Positions 26,085-35,434 of a stretch of DNA of 64,000 nucleotides are shown here, piece after piece (position 1 is the first letter of the stretch; every line of letters starts with the position of its first letter). The notes beneath the pieces are model-generated. The model worked only from the letters and a program-made list of their open reading frames with translations, did not search any database and was not told the origin of the DNA. The DNA is taken from the NCBI RefSeq assembly GCF_031085175.1, contig NZ_JAVHUY010000008.1, forward strand, positions 62,001 through 126,000, given 5' to 3'. The stretch comes from Phytohabitans maris (lineage in GTDB: Bacteria > Actinomycetota > Actinomycetes > Mycobacteriales > Micromonosporaceae). A program made the position numbers and the translations under genes.

Positions 26085-27583
26085 CAGGGTCCGTACGCCT
26101 TGACTTCCAGCAGCCCGACCGAGCCGGCGCCGCTCTGCAGCAGCACCCGCAGCCGGGTCGTGCTCACGCTGCCGAACGTCACCCGGTTGTACTGGTTGAC
26201 CGCGACCGGGTAGCCGCTGGCGCCGGGCACGTCGACGTACGCGCTGCCGTTCCAGGACTGGAGCTTCCACGACGCCGGGACCCGGACGCCGCCGCCGTCG
26301 TCGAAGAGGTACACCTCGGCCGAGGTGAGCGTCTGCGCCGACGGCCAGGTCAGCAGCGCCCACTGCTCACCCGTCTCGGGCCAGGTGCCCCAGCGCGGGT
26401 TGGCCGTGTCGTTCGACGTGGCCGGCTCGGCACCGTCGTTGACGGCCGCCACGCTCTCCCACGACGAGGTGTACGACGCGGACGCGGTCGCCGAGAGCGC
26501 GCGGTTCTGGCTGGGCTGCGGTCCCGGCCCGCCGCCGCCGGTGCCCTTGATGAGGAAGAGGTTGTCGGCGACGTTGAAGTAGGTCGCCAGGTACGAGCCG
26601 GCCGCCGGGTTGGTGTGGTAGTAGTCGTCGTGGTTGCAGTCCAGCCGCTGGTCGTGCGCCCGGTCGGTGCACTTGGTCTGGATGACCACGTTCGGCCCGT
26701 CCTTGTAGCACATGACGTCCCACTCGTCGACGCAGTGCGCCGCCCCGGAGGCGTTGGGCGCGTTGTTGTTGACGGCGCCGAGCGTGTGGCCCAGCTCGTG
26801 CGCGGCCACGCCGGCGCTCCAGCAGCCGTTGTCGGCGCGGGCGTACTCGGGGCCGGAGTTGGAGCGGTTGGCGTCGCTCTTGCGGGTGTCGCCGGCGAAC
26901 CCGCCGATTCCACAGTAGACGTTCGCGTCGACGAACTGGAGGTACTTGCGGTCGGTGCGGGTGTAGCCGGCCGCCTTGACCGCGTTGAGCAGCGGCGCCC
27001 AGTCGTTCGCGTTGAGCGCCGAGTCGGCGATCTGCACGTCCCGGACGACCGGGCGGCAGGCGCCGTTGACGGTCTCGGTCACGTACCGCACGTGCCGCTC
27101 GCCGCCGGTCTCCCGGGCGCTCTCGTTGAAGATGACGTCGACGCCCTCGGCGAGCGAGCGGAACGTCTCCAGGTACTGCTGGTACCGGCTGGTCGAGCCG
27201 TGCACGTAGAGCACCTCGACCCGCCGGCCGGAGGTGCCGTCGCCCTCGCAGACCGCGAGCGCGCTGGCGCCGGCGGCCGCGGCGGCGAGCGGCTGGATCC
27301 GGCGCTTGACCGAGAGGCCGGCCGGCGCGGCGTCGGGGCCGTGCGTGCACATCGCCGGGGAGACGCCCTTGACCTGGAACATGCCGGCGCACGGGCCGTC
27401 CGCGGCGGCAGCCAGTCCACTGTAGACCATGCCGGTCGCGGCGTCGCTGGCCGGCAGGGCCGGATCGGCGCGCGCGCCGGCGAACGCGCCGCCGCCGCGC
27501 CGTCCGACGTGGACGGCGATGAGGAGGGCGCCGGCGGGGAGCGGGCGGCGCCGCCGGCGGCGGGAGAGGGGATGGTCGGGCAT
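26084..27583 (-). CDS. secreted metzincin-type zinc metalloprotease with discoidin domain
   Basis: A 499-residue protein with an arginine-rich N terminus and a hydrophobic stretch (export signal). The zinc site is AAHELGHTLGAVNNNAPN and a Met-turn occurs in DEWDVMCYKDG, both metzincin hallmarks; several cysteines suggest disulfides. A glycine/proline linker (about 348-356) leads into a C-terminal F5/8-type-C-like domain (ASYTSSWESVAAVNDG, RWGTW, TTRLRVLLQ). It heads a three-gene unit with overlapping stops and starts. The ribosome site GGAAGGGAAA lies about 10 bases before the ATG. Substrate unknown. Confidence 0.87.
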   Translation of the reverse strand: MPDHPLSRRRRRRPLPAGALLIAVHVGRRGGGAFAGARADPALPASDAATGMVYSGLAAAADGPCAGMFQVKGVSPAMCTHGPDAAPAGLSVKRRIQPLAAAAAGASALAVCEGDGTSGRRVEVLYVHGSTSRYQQYLETFRSLAEGVDVIFNESARETGGERHVRYVTETVNGACRPVVRDVQIADSALNANDWAPLLNAVKAAGYTRTDRKYLQFVDANVYCGIGGFAGDTRKSDANRSNSGPEYARADNGCWSAGVAAHELGHTLGAVNNNAPNASGAAHCVDEWDVMCYKDGPNVVIQTKCTDRAHDQRLDCNHDDYYHTNPAAGSYLATYFNVADNLFLIKGTGGGGPGPQPSQNRALSATASASYTSSWESVAAVNDGAEPATSNDTANPRWGTWPETGEQWALLTWPSAQTLTSAEVYLFDDGGGVRVPASWKLQSWNGSAYVDVPGASGYPVAVNQYNRVTFGSVSTTRLRVLLQSGAGSVGLLEVKAYGP

Positions 27584-27891
27584 TCGCGGTTTCCCTTCCG
27601 GAGAGAAACGGCGCGCCGCCCGGAGGCGCGATGAGGATGTGTGTCACAGACAAGCAGCTATGGTCATCGATGTCAAGCCCGGGTGGCGCCGCCCCGGCCA
27701 CGGGGCGGGCCGCCGGCGGGACGGTGAGCGAGGCCGCGCGGCGGTGTGATCGAAATCGCGTGACCAGGGATGATCAACTAACTGTTCACGTCGACCTCGC
27801 CTGCTGATCACCGCGGCGAGCCCGTGAGTTTCAAAACGCTGGCACAGACTCATGCGCGGCCCGAACCCCTCTCGACCAGGAGCGCTGTCCC
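27584..27891. promoter_or_regulatory. divergent intergenic region, about 310 bp
   Basis: No gene is visible. It separates the metzincin operon from the NicO operon. Less GC-rich pockets (27640-27680 and 27740-27850, including GATGATCAACTAACTG) may hold promoters. A GTGATCGAA string at 27747 is only a chance match to the end of the 54-bp element. Confidence 0.35.
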
Positions 27892-28599
27892 TTGCCCATC
27901 CGCGGCCTCGCCGGCGGCCTCGCGATCCTCGCGTGCGCGGCCACCGCCGTCCTCGCGACACCGGCGCCGGCCGGCGCGCACCCGTTCGGCGACCCGCAGA
28001 CCGTGGCCATCGCGCCCGATCCGGCCCGTCCCGAGGTGGTCCGGGTGCGGTGGAAGGTCGGCGGGCTCGACGACCTCACCCTGCTCGGCGTCGCGCTCGG
28101 GCTGCTCCCGCGGGACCGGGTGCTGCTCGACGGCGCCGTGTTCTACCAGGACTCCGACGCGGCGGCGGTCGGGCCGTCGGCCCAGTTCGCGGCGTACCTG
28201 CGGGAGCGGATCACGGTCGCCAGCGACGGGCGGGAGTGCGCCGGGACGGTCACGCCCCCGGACGACCTGGCCCGTACCGGCGCGACGATCGACTACACCT
28301 GCCCGGCGGCGGTCGGGGTGGTCGACGTCGCCGTGCGGACGCTCACCGACCTCGACCCGGCCTACCGGACCCTCGCCACCGGACCCAGCGGTGCCCGCGC
28401 GGTCTACACCTCCGACGCGTACACGCATGAATGGAGCGTGGGTGACGCGGTGCCGGCGGCCGGCGGCGGCGCGGGAACCGGTCGCGGCGCCGCCCTCCAG
28501 ATCGGCGCGGTCGTCGGCGGCCTGCTGCTGGTCGCGGTGGCCGCGCTGGCGATCGGCCGCCGGATGAGGCGCCGCGCGGCCGGGCGGGTGGCGGCGTGA
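27892..28599 (+). CDS. secreted, C-terminally anchored partner of NicO transporter
   Basis: A 235-residue protein with a TTG start and CAGGAG nine bases upstream. A signal peptide ends near PAGA-HPFGD, so the mature protein begins with a histidine. The middle is a beta-rich domain with paired cysteines (ECAGT and YTCPAA). Near the C terminus there is one transmembrane helix (AVVGGLLLVAVAALAI) and an arginine-rich tail. The stop overlaps the GTG of the NicO gene (GTGA). Similar exported His-leading proteins accompany NicO/HupE-type metal permeases; a metal-handling role is inferred. Confidence 0.78.
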   Translation: MPIRGLAGGLAILACAATAVLATPAPAGAHPFGDPQTVAIAPDPARPEVVRVRWKVGGLDDLTLLGVALGLLPRDRVLLDGAVFYQDSDAAAVGPSAQFAAYLRERITVASDGRECAGTVTPPDDLARTGATIDYTCPAAVGVVDVAVRTLTDLDPAYRTLATGPSGARAVYTSDAYTHEWSVGDAVPAAGGGAGTGRGAALQIGAVVGGLLLVAVAALAIGRRMRRRAAGRVAA

Positions 28600-29351
28600 G
28601 CACCATCGGCGCGGTCGCCGACCAGCTGCAGAGCGCGATCCAGTCGCCGGGCGTGCCGCCGGCCGCGTTCGCGCTCGCGTTCGTCGCGGGGGCCGGCCAC
28701 GCGGTGACGCCGGGGCACGGCAAGAGCCTGGCCGCCGCGTACCTCGTGGGCTCGCGCGGCCGGGTGCGGGACGCGGCCTGGCTGGGCGGCTCGGTGGCCG
28801 TCATGCACACGCTCTCCGTGCTGCTGATCGGTCTGGCGTGGACGTTTCTGTCCCTTTCGGACCTGGTCCGGATGGAGGACCTCACCCGCTGGCTCCAGCT
28901 CGCCGCCGGCGTGCTCGTGGTGGGCACCGGCCTCTGGCTGCTCCGGCGCCAGCGGCACCGCCACGACCACGACCACTCCCACGAGCATCAGCACGACCAC
29001 CACCACCACCACGACCACCACCACGGCAAGCGGCCGGGGCTGCTGCTGCTCGGCGCCTCGGGTGGGCTCACCCCGTCGCCGGCCGCGTTCCTCGTGCTCG
29101 TCACCGGGCTGTTCGTCGGGCGGGCCGGCTTCGCGCTGCTGCTGGTCCTGACGTTCGGCGTCGGGATGGCCGTGGTGCTCTTCGGCGTCGGGCTGCTCGC
29201 GATCGGCGGCAGCACCGCCGTCGTCCGCGGCGCGCGCACGCACGCCACCCTCCGCCTCGCCACCCGCGTGGCCCCGGTGCTGGCCGCGGCCGGCATCACG
29301 CTCTTCGGCACCGGCCTCACGGCCGTCGCCGCGATCCAACTCACCACATAG
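28596..29351 (+). CDS. NicO-type nickel/cobalt transporter with histidine-rich loop
   Basis: A 251-residue membrane protein with about six hydrophobic helices. It carries GAGHAVTPGHGKSLAAAYLVGS, whose HAVTPGHGK motif is the hallmark of the NicO/RcnA group, and a loop dominated by histidine and aspartate (about 125-144, HDHDHSHEHQHDHHHHH and on). Family members move nickel or cobalt; RcnA-like members with such loops are usually exporters. The GTG start overlaps the stop of the secreted partner gene. A very large metallophosphoesterase gene follows 11 bp later. Direction of transport cannot be decided here. Confidence 0.87.
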   Translation: MSTIGAVADQLQSAIQSPGVPPAAFALAFVAGAGHAVTPGHGKSLAAAYLVGSRGRVRDAAWLGGSVAVMHTLSVLLIGLAWTFLSLSDLVRMEDLTRWLQLAAGVLVVGTGLWLLRRQRHRHDHDHSHEHQHDHHHHHDHHHGKRPGLLLLGASGGLTPSPAAFLVLVTGLFVGRAGFALLLVLTFGVGMAVVLFGVGLLAIGGSTAVVRGARTHATLRLATRVAPVLAAAGITLFGTGLTAVAAIQLTT

Positions 29352-29362
29352 GAGAGACCTTC

Positions 29363-32300
29363 ATGAAGCGCCCACTAGGTGCGCTGGCGGTGGCGATCGT
29401 CGTCGCCGCCGCAGCGATCGTCCCGGCCGCCGCCGGGGCGGAGGAGGCGCCGCCGGTCGTCGGCGGCGCACCGACGCTCAACCTCCGCGAGGGGCAGGCG
29501 CTGGACGGCACCGTGACCGTCAGCGCCGAGCCCACCGCCGAGAACGACTCGGTGACGGACATCGCGATCGACGACCAGGCGGTCGAGGCGACGCGGACCG
29601 CGGGCACCGCGCACTTCGCGTTCGACATGGGCGGCAACGGCACCGAGGCGCGCTACCACAACTACATCACCGTCAACGACCACACGGCCGAGGACGAGCG
29701 CGTCTACTTCCCGGACGTCCCGGGCGGCAACGCGGGCGTGCTCGACTTCCCCGGTGAGTGGCTGCGCTCCGGCGTCAACACCATCACCGTCAAGGCCGGC
29801 GCCAACTGGGTCGACAGCAGCAACACGGCCGCCATCGGGTACGAGCAGCTGCCGAACGGCGAGGGCGGGCGCTGCCCCAACTACGACGACTTCCCGCTGA
29901 GCAACATCAGCCTCAGCCTGCTCGGCGTGGTCATCGACGGCGAGCAGAACCTGTTCAGCTACAGCTTCGGCGACGGCACCTGCGGCACCTCGACGCCGCG
30001 GCTGAGCCAGACGCTGACGTTCGTGCTCTCCGGCGAGCCGGGCGGCACCTCGGGCCTCCGCCTCGACCTCGACACCCGGTCGCTGCCGAACGGCACGCAC
30101 ACCGTCAAGGCGGTCACCGCGTCCGGGGCAACGACCAGCGTCACCGTCGGCGTCAACAACCCGCCCGCCGGCTCGGCGAAGGTCACCCCGGCCGAGGGCG
30201 CGCTCGTGCGCGGCACCCAGCCGGTCATCGCGGCCGCGCCGCGCGACGGCGACACCGGGGTCGACGCGATCGCGCTCGACGGCGCGCCCGCGCAGAACGC
30301 CGAGACACTCGCGACCGGCACCTCGACGCTCACCTTCACCGTCGCCGCCGGCAACTCGGTCGAGGCGCGTTACCACAACTACCTGATGGTGAACGGCAAC
30401 CGCGTCGACCTCGGCGGCGACTACGGCGCCGGCGGGGCGGAGCCGGTCTCGGTCGAGCTGCCGAACCGGTACCTGCGCCCGGGCGAGAACAGCGTCCAGG
30501 TGGTCACCGGCGACTACAACTCCGGCAGCGGCGCCAGCCTCTGCGCCAACCACGACGACTTCCGGATCACCCGTTCCACGGTCGGGCTCCAGACGAGCAC
30601 CGGCACGGCCGCGCTCGACGGCGTGTACTACCTCAGCGGCGGCAACCGGACCGCGACGGCCGACGCCACGCTCGCGCTCGGCGACGGCACCTGCGGCACC
30701 AACAAGGACGTCGAGCTCGTCTTCACCATCTCCGGCGCGCAGACCACCCGGACGGTCGCCACGCTGGGCAGCGGCGAGAACGCGCGGCTGCGCCTCTTCG
30801 TCGGCGGCAACGGCACCGACGGCGGCTACCGCAACCAGGTGCTCGTCAACGGCATCCCGCTCGACCTCGGCATCTGGGAGAAGGAGACCGCCGAGCTCTC
30901 CTTCCCGAACGAGTGGCTCGTGCCCGGCGTCAACGTCCTCGACTTCGTCGCCGGCATCAACCCGACCACCGTCGCGCCGGACTGCCCGACCGGCAACTTC
31001 GACGACTTCACCCTGCGCGACTTCCAGCTCTTCCCGGCCGGCGGCCCGCAGGCCGTCCAGCTGACCCGGGAGGTCGCGCAGACGAACGTGACGATCGGCT
31101 CCGCGACGTACCCGGCCGGGACGCAGGTGACCACGTTCATCGGGGACGGGACGTGCGGCAGCACGTACAACTCCGTGCTGCGCAAGGAGATCCTGTTCGA
31201 GGTCGACCCCGGCCTCACCGCCAAGGGGCTGCGGGCCGACGTGGACACCGCCGCGCTCGCCGACGGCCCGCACAGCGTCACCGCCACGAGCGGCGACAGG
31301 ACCGCCACGCGTACGTTCACAGTGGACAACACCGCGCCGGTGGTGAAGAGCAGCGTCCCCGCCGAGGGCCAGCGGCTCACCGCGACGGTCGCGCTCGACG
31401 TCCGGGTCGAGGACGCGACCGGCGTCGCCGGCACCCCGACCATCACGCTCGACGGCCAGGCGGTCAAGCAGGGCGACCAGATCGGTCACGGCCTGCCGGC
31501 CGGCGCGCACACGCTCGCCGTCACCGCCACCGACACGCTCGGCAACACGGCCACCCGCGAGGTCCGCTTCACCAGCGCCAGCATCCCGGACGTGCCGACC
31601 GGGCTGGAGACCGACGTCACCGGCACCAACGGGCCGAAGGCGACGCTGTCGGCGAAGATCCCGGGCGAGGACGGGGTGCCGCTCACCGCCACCTTCACCA
31701 AGGCGGACGTGGTCGCCCCCTCCACCGGGTACCAGGGTGTGGCGGCCGCGGTGCCGACCACATTGGACGTCCAGCACGAGGGGACCGTCGACGTCGGCTC
31801 GCTGCGCCCGCTCGACGGCCGCTCGGTCGACACCCCGTCCAGCCGTGACGTGGTCTTCCAGCGGTACGACGTGCCGCTCGGCGCGACCCAGGCGGCGCCC
31901 ACCCTGCGCTGGGAGGGGACGATCGACCCGGCCCGCGTCGTGGCGCTGCGGGTGTGGGACCCGGCCGGCGGCAAGTGGGACGTGCTCACCAGCTCCCGCG
32001 GCAAGGCCGGACAGTCCACTGTGCTCACCGCACCGGTCACCGACGCGTACCGGGACGGCGGCACCGTGCACGTGCTGGTCACCGGCGAGGACCCGTTCGC
32101 CGACGACCTGTCCCCGCGGGACTCCTCGGCGCAGAACGACAAGGACCGCTTCGAGGACCCGGCCACGTACGACTTCGCGCTCGCCCACTTCACCGACACC
32201 CAGTACCTGAGCGAGGGTGCGGCCGGCGGCACGTACGACGACTTCGACGGCCGGCAGGAGCCCTCCGACATCCAGGTCGCCGAGGAGCAGGCCATCTTCG

Positions 32301-34294
32301 CGGCGGCGTACCGCGAGCAGACCCAGTGGATCGCCGACAACGCGGCCGGGCGGAAGATCGCGTACACGGCGCACACCGGCGACATCATCGAGAACGACTA
32401 CTACGACCCGCTCGCGAGGAACCCGGACGGCTCGCTGCAGCGGCCCGGCCTGAACGAGCAGGTCGACCGCGAGTTCGAGCGCGCCTCCGGCTACCAGCGG
32501 GTGCTCGACGACTCCGGCGTGGTCAACCAGGTCATCGCCGGCAACCACGACAACCAGCTCGGCGCCGAGACCGGCCCGGACTCGCGGTTCAGCAAGGTCT
32601 TCGGCGCGGACCGGTACTACCAGGTGGCCGGCGCCTGGCCGCGGGGCGCCGAGTACCACGCCTGGGACGAGGTGACCAACCCCGACGGCACGGTCACGCC
32701 CGGCAAGGACAACCAGAACAACTACGTCCTCTTCTCCGCCGGCGGGCTGGACTTCGTCGCGGTCGGCCTCTCCTACGGGGTCACCCCGACCGAGGCCAAG
32801 TGGGCCGACTCGATCTTCAAGCGGTACAAGGACCGCAACGGGATCCTGCTCTCCCACGACTACCTGCGCCCCTCGACCAACCCGGACGGCCGCGGCGCGG
32901 CGTTCTCCGCGCCGGACGGTTCGCCGCTCTACAAGCTGGTCGTGGAGGAGAACCCGAACGTCTTCCTGGTCCTCGCCGGCCACGAGCACGGCGTCGGCAC
33001 CAACGTGAAGTCGAAGGTCGGCGTCACCGTCGCGCACGACGTGGTCGAGCTGCTGGCGGACTACCAGTTCTACACGGTCTCCGCGGGCGAGCTCTGGCCC
33101 GGCCTGGTCGACGCGAGCGGCAACATCGACCTCGACGGGGACGGCACGGTGGACCACAAGTCCACCGACCGCCTCCAGTTCGGGGCGAGCTTCCTGCGGC
33201 TGCTGCAGTTCGACGTGGACCGCGCGGAGATGCACATCGACACGTACTCGCCGCTGCTGGAGAACTTCGGCGCCACCGAGTACGACATCCGCGCGGACGG
33301 CAGCCAGACCCGGCCGCGGTACAACGGCGCGGAGGACAACCTCACCCTCCCGGTCGACCTGACCACGCGGCAGACGTCGTTCAAGACGGAGTCGCTGGCG
33401 GCGTACGTGCCGGGCGGCGAGATCGGCACCGACGAGGTCACCGCGAACGGCACCGCCTCGGTCACCTGGAGCGGCCTGCTGCCCGCCACCTCGTACGCCT
33501 GGGTCGTCTCCGCCAGGAGCGCGGACGGCGGCGAGGCGGTGGCCCAACCGGCGGTGTTCCGGACGGCCAAGGGCGTGCCGGCGGTGACCGCCACCTCGGC
33601 CCCGGTGAGCTGGGGCACGGCGGCCACGGTGACCGTCACGGTGGACGCCGCGCCGGCACCGGTCACCGGCACGGTCGAGCTGCGCGAGGGTACGACGGTC
33701 CGCGGCTCGGCGGCGCTCTCCGGCGGCAAGGCGACGTTCACGCTGCCGGTGGGGCTCGCCGCCGGCAGCCACACGCTGACCGCGTCCTACTCGGGCAGCG
33801 ACTACCTCGACCCGGCGTCGGCCACCGTCACGGTGACCGTCGACCTGCCGGCGGCGTGGAGCGCCACGAAGGTGTACGACAACGGCGACCGGGTCACGTA
33901 CCAGGGCAAGGTCTACCTCGCCTCCTGGTACTCGAAGAACAACAAGCCGGGTGACCCGAACGGCCCGTGGCAGGAACTGGCCATGACCGAGGAGGGTGTG
34001 GCGATCTGGACGCCGTCGCGCGTCTTCGACACCGGCGACGTCGCGGAGCACGACGGCAAGCGGTGGCGGGCCCGCTGGTACACCCGCAACCAGAAGCCCG
34101 GCGACGCGAACGGCCCGTGGGAGGAGATCGCCCCGCCGCCGCCGCCGGACGGCACCCCGTCCGCCTGGACGCCGACCACGGTGTACAACGCCGGTGACCG
34201 CGTCACGTACCAGGGCAAGGTCTACGAGGCCAAGTGGTACACCCGCAACCAGCCCCCGGGCGACCCGAAGGGTCCCTGGAAGCTGGTCGCCTGA
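29363..34294 (+). CDS. giant secreted metallophosphoesterase with three chitin-binding modules
   Basis: With the ATG at 29363 (GGAGAG upstream) the product is 1643 residues with a signal peptide (about 1-25). Three similar beta modules (YHNYITVND, YHNYLMVNG, YRNQVLVNG) fill about 30-560, followed by Ig-like domains. The calcineurin-like phosphoesterase domain (about 935-1340) shows FTDTQ, HTGDIIEND, GNHDNQ, SHDYL and AGHEHG, a complete two-metal site. A Big_3-like Ig domain (about 1400-1490) precedes three CBM5/12-type modules with WYSKNNKPGDPNGPW-like cores (about 1496-1643). It probably acts on a phosphate ester at a chitin-like surface. Palindrome copy 4 follows 10 bp later. Confidence 0.9.
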   Translation: MKRPLGALAVAIVVAAAAIVPAAAGAEEAPPVVGGAPTLNLREGQALDGTVTVSAEPTAENDSVTDIAIDDQAVEATRTAGTAHFAFDMGGNGTEARYHNYITVNDHTAEDERVYFPDVPGGNAGVLDFPGEWLRSGVNTITVKAGANWVDSSNTAAIGYEQLPNGEGGRCPNYDDFPLSNISLSLLGVVIDGEQNLFSYSFGDGTCGTSTPRLSQTLTFVLSGEPGGTSGLRLDLDTRSLPNGTHTVKAVTASGATTSVTVGVNNPPAGSAKVTPAEGALVRGTQPVIAAAPRDGDTGVDAIALDGAPAQNAETLATGTSTLTFTVAAGNSVEARYHNYLMVNGNRVDLGGDYGAGGAEPVSVELPNRYLRPGENSVQVVTGDYNSGSGASLCANHDDFRITRSTVGLQTSTGTAALDGVYYLSGGNRTATADATLALGDGTCGTNKDVELVFTISGAQTTRTVATLGSGENARLRLFVGGNGTDGGYRNQVLVNGIPLDLGIWEKETAELSFPNEWLVPGVNVLDFVAGINPTTVAPDCPTGNFDDFTLRDFQLFPAGGPQAVQLTREVAQTNVTIGSATYPAGTQVTTFIGDGTCGSTYNSVLRKEILFEVDPGLTAKGLRADVDTAALADGPHSVTATSGDRTATRTFTVDNTAPVVKSSVPAEGQRLTATVALDVRVEDATGVAGTPTITLDGQAVKQGDQIGHGLPAGAHTLAVTATDTLGNTATREVRFTSASIPDVPTGLETDVTGTNGPKATLSAKIPGEDGVPLTATFTKADVVAPSTGYQGVAAAVPTTLDVQHEGTVDVGSLRPLDGRSVDTPSSRDVVFQRYDVPLGATQAAPTLRWEGTIDPARVVALRVWDPAGGKWDVLTSSRGKAGQSTVLTAPVTDAYRDGGTVHVLVTGEDPFADDLSPRDSSAQNDKDRFEDPATYDFALAHFTDTQYLSEGAAGGTYDDFDGRQEPSDIQVAEEQAIFAAAYREQTQWIADNAAGRKIAYTAHTGDIIENDYYDPLARNPDGSLQRPGLNEQVDREFERASGYQRVLDDSGVVNQVIAGNHDNQLGAETGPDSRFSKVFGADRYYQVAGAWPRGAEYHAWDEVTNPDGTVTPGKDNQNNYVLFSAGGLDFVAVGLSYGVTPTEAKWADSIFKRYKDRNGILLSHDYLRPSTNPDGRGAAFSAPDGSPLYKLVVEENPNVFLVLAGHEHGVGTNVKSKVGVTVAHDVVELLADYQFYTVSAGELWPGLVDASGNIDLDGDGTVDHKSTDRLQFGASFLRLLQFDVDRAEMHIDTYSPLLENFGATEYDIRADGSQTRPRYNGAEDNLTLPVDLTTRQTSFKTESLAAYVPGGEIGTDEVTANGTASVTWSGLLPATSYAWVVSARSADGGEAVAQPAVFRTAKGVPAVTATSAPVSWGTAATVTVTVDAAPAPVTGTVELREGTTVRGSAALSGGKATFTLPVGLAAGSHTLTASYSGSDYLDPASATVTVTVDLPAAWSATKVYDNGDRVTYQGKVYLASWYSKNNKPGDPNGPWQELAMTEEGVAIWTPSRVFDTGDVAEHDGKRWRARWYTRNQKPGDANGPWEEIAPPPPPDGTPSAWTPTTVYNAGDRVTYQGKVYEAKWYTRNQPPGDPKGPWKLVA

Positions 34295-34304
34295 CACGTC
34301 CCAT

Positions 34305-34358
34305 GTGATCGAAGCTCCCTCCACGTCGCTAGAACGACATGGGGGGAGCTTCGATCAC
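34305..34358. repeat. 54-bp palindromic element, copy 4
   Basis: Same ends and centre (CGTCGCTAGAACGAC) as copies 2 and 5, with a few changes in the inner arms. It lies in the convergent gap between the metallophosphoesterase and the Gfo/Idh gene and contributes the TGA stop of the latter (34357-34355). Confidence 0.95.
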
Positions 34359-35434
34359 GGGGCTGGTGCCGTGAGCGGCACCGGCGAGGGGCGTACGGCC
34401 GTGGTGGTCAGCGCGATCCGGCGGCCCTGCGCGGCCGAGTCGAGGAGGGCGGTCATGATCTCCAGTACGTGCAGGGCGAGCGCCCCGCTGGCCCGCCCCT
34501 CGGCGGTGATCTGGTCGACCAGGCCGATGCCGCGACCCGCGCCCACGTAGCCGGCCGACGGGTCGAGCGGCTGCCAGCCGGTGCCGCCGAGCGCGAAGAG
34601 GCGGGTCTCGCCGTCGAACTGGTTGGGGTCCGGCACCCGGAGCGTCCCGGTCTCGCCGTGCACCTCGATCGGCGCGGCGGTCGTCGCCACGCTGTCGAAG
34701 CTCGTGGTGATCGTGGTGAGCGCGCCGCCGCTGTGTTCGAGCACGCCGGTCACGTGGCTGGCCACCTCGACCGGGATCCGCTCGCCGGCCCGCGGTCCGG
34801 AACCGATCACCCGCTCGGGGCGCAGCCGGCTGGCCGCCCCGGTCACCGCGCGTACCGGGCCGAGCAGGTGGACCAGGGACGTCACGTAGTACGGCCCCAT
34901 GTCCAGCAGCGGACCACCGCCCGGCAGGTAGTAGAAGTCGGGGTTGGGGTGCCACCGTTCGTGTCCGGGTGTGACCATGACCGCCGACGCGGCGACCGGG
35001 CGCCCGATCAGGCCGGCGTCGATCGCGGCGCGCGCGGTCTGGGTACCCGTGCCGAGCACCGTGTCCGGGGCGCACCCCAGCCGCAGCCCGGCCGCGGCGG
35101 CCGCGTCGACGATGGACCGCCCGTCCGCGAACGTGACGGCGAGCGGCTTCTCGGCGTACACGTGCTTGCCGGCGGCGATCGCGGCCAGCGCGACCTCGGC
35201 GTGGGCCGCGGGGACGGTCAGGTTGAGCACGGTGTCGACGTCGGCGCCGCCGAGCAGCCGGTCGACGGTCACCGCCTCGGCGCCCGGGATCCGCGCGGCG
35301 GCCGCGGCGGCCCGGGCCGGGTCGAGGTCGGCCACCGCGGTTATCCGCAGGTCCGGGTGGTCGGCGAGCGTGCTCAGGTACGCGCCGGAGATGACGCCGA
35401 GCCCTACGATTCCGACGCGGTGCGGCTCGCCCAC
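34355..35434 (-). CDS. Gfo/Idh/MocA family NAD(P)-dependent oxidoreductase
   Basis: A GTG at 35434 with GAGGGG upstream gives 359 residues. The Rossmann start is VGIVGLGVISGAYLSTLADH, followed by the AEKPLAV signature (catalytic Lys) and the C-terminal beta domain with LLDMGPYYVTSLVHLLGP. It overlaps the ThuA gene by 31 bp. Enzymes of this family oxidise or reduce sugars and inositols, and with ThuA partners they act in 3-keto sugar metabolism. The terminal stop comes from palindrome copy 4. Confidence 0.9.
   Translation of the reverse strand: MGEPHRVGIVGLGVISGAYLSTLADHPDLRITAVADLDPARAAAAAARIPGAEAVTVDRLLGGADVDTVLNLTVPAAHAEVALAAIAAGKHVYAEKPLAVTFADGRSIVDAAAAAGLRLGCAPDTVLGTGTQTARAAIDAGLIGRPVAASAVMVTPGHERWHPNPDFYYLPGGGPLLDMGPYYVTSLVHLLGPVRAVTGAASRLRPERVIGSGPRAGERIPVEVASHVTGVLEHSGGALTTITTSFDSVATTAAPIEVHGETGTLRVPDPNQFDGETRLFALGGTGWQPLDPSAGYVGAGRGIGLVDQITAEGRASGALALHVLEIMTALLDSAAQGRRIALTTTAVRPSPVPLTAPAP

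Noticed and set aside
27747-27760. Possible sixth copy of the 54-bp element
   Set aside because: Only the first nine bases match (GTGATCGAA); the rest and the opposite arm are absent.
28951-29030. Short CAC/GAC-rich tandem repeat resembling a microsatellite or CRISPR-like array
   Set aside because: It encodes the histidine-rich loop of the NicO transporter in frame; there are no spacers.
29375-34324. A 1649-codon open frame on the minus strand
   Set aside because: It is antisense to the metallophosphoesterase gene, has valine/arginine/aspartate-rich composition and no domain; a product of GC-rich third positions.
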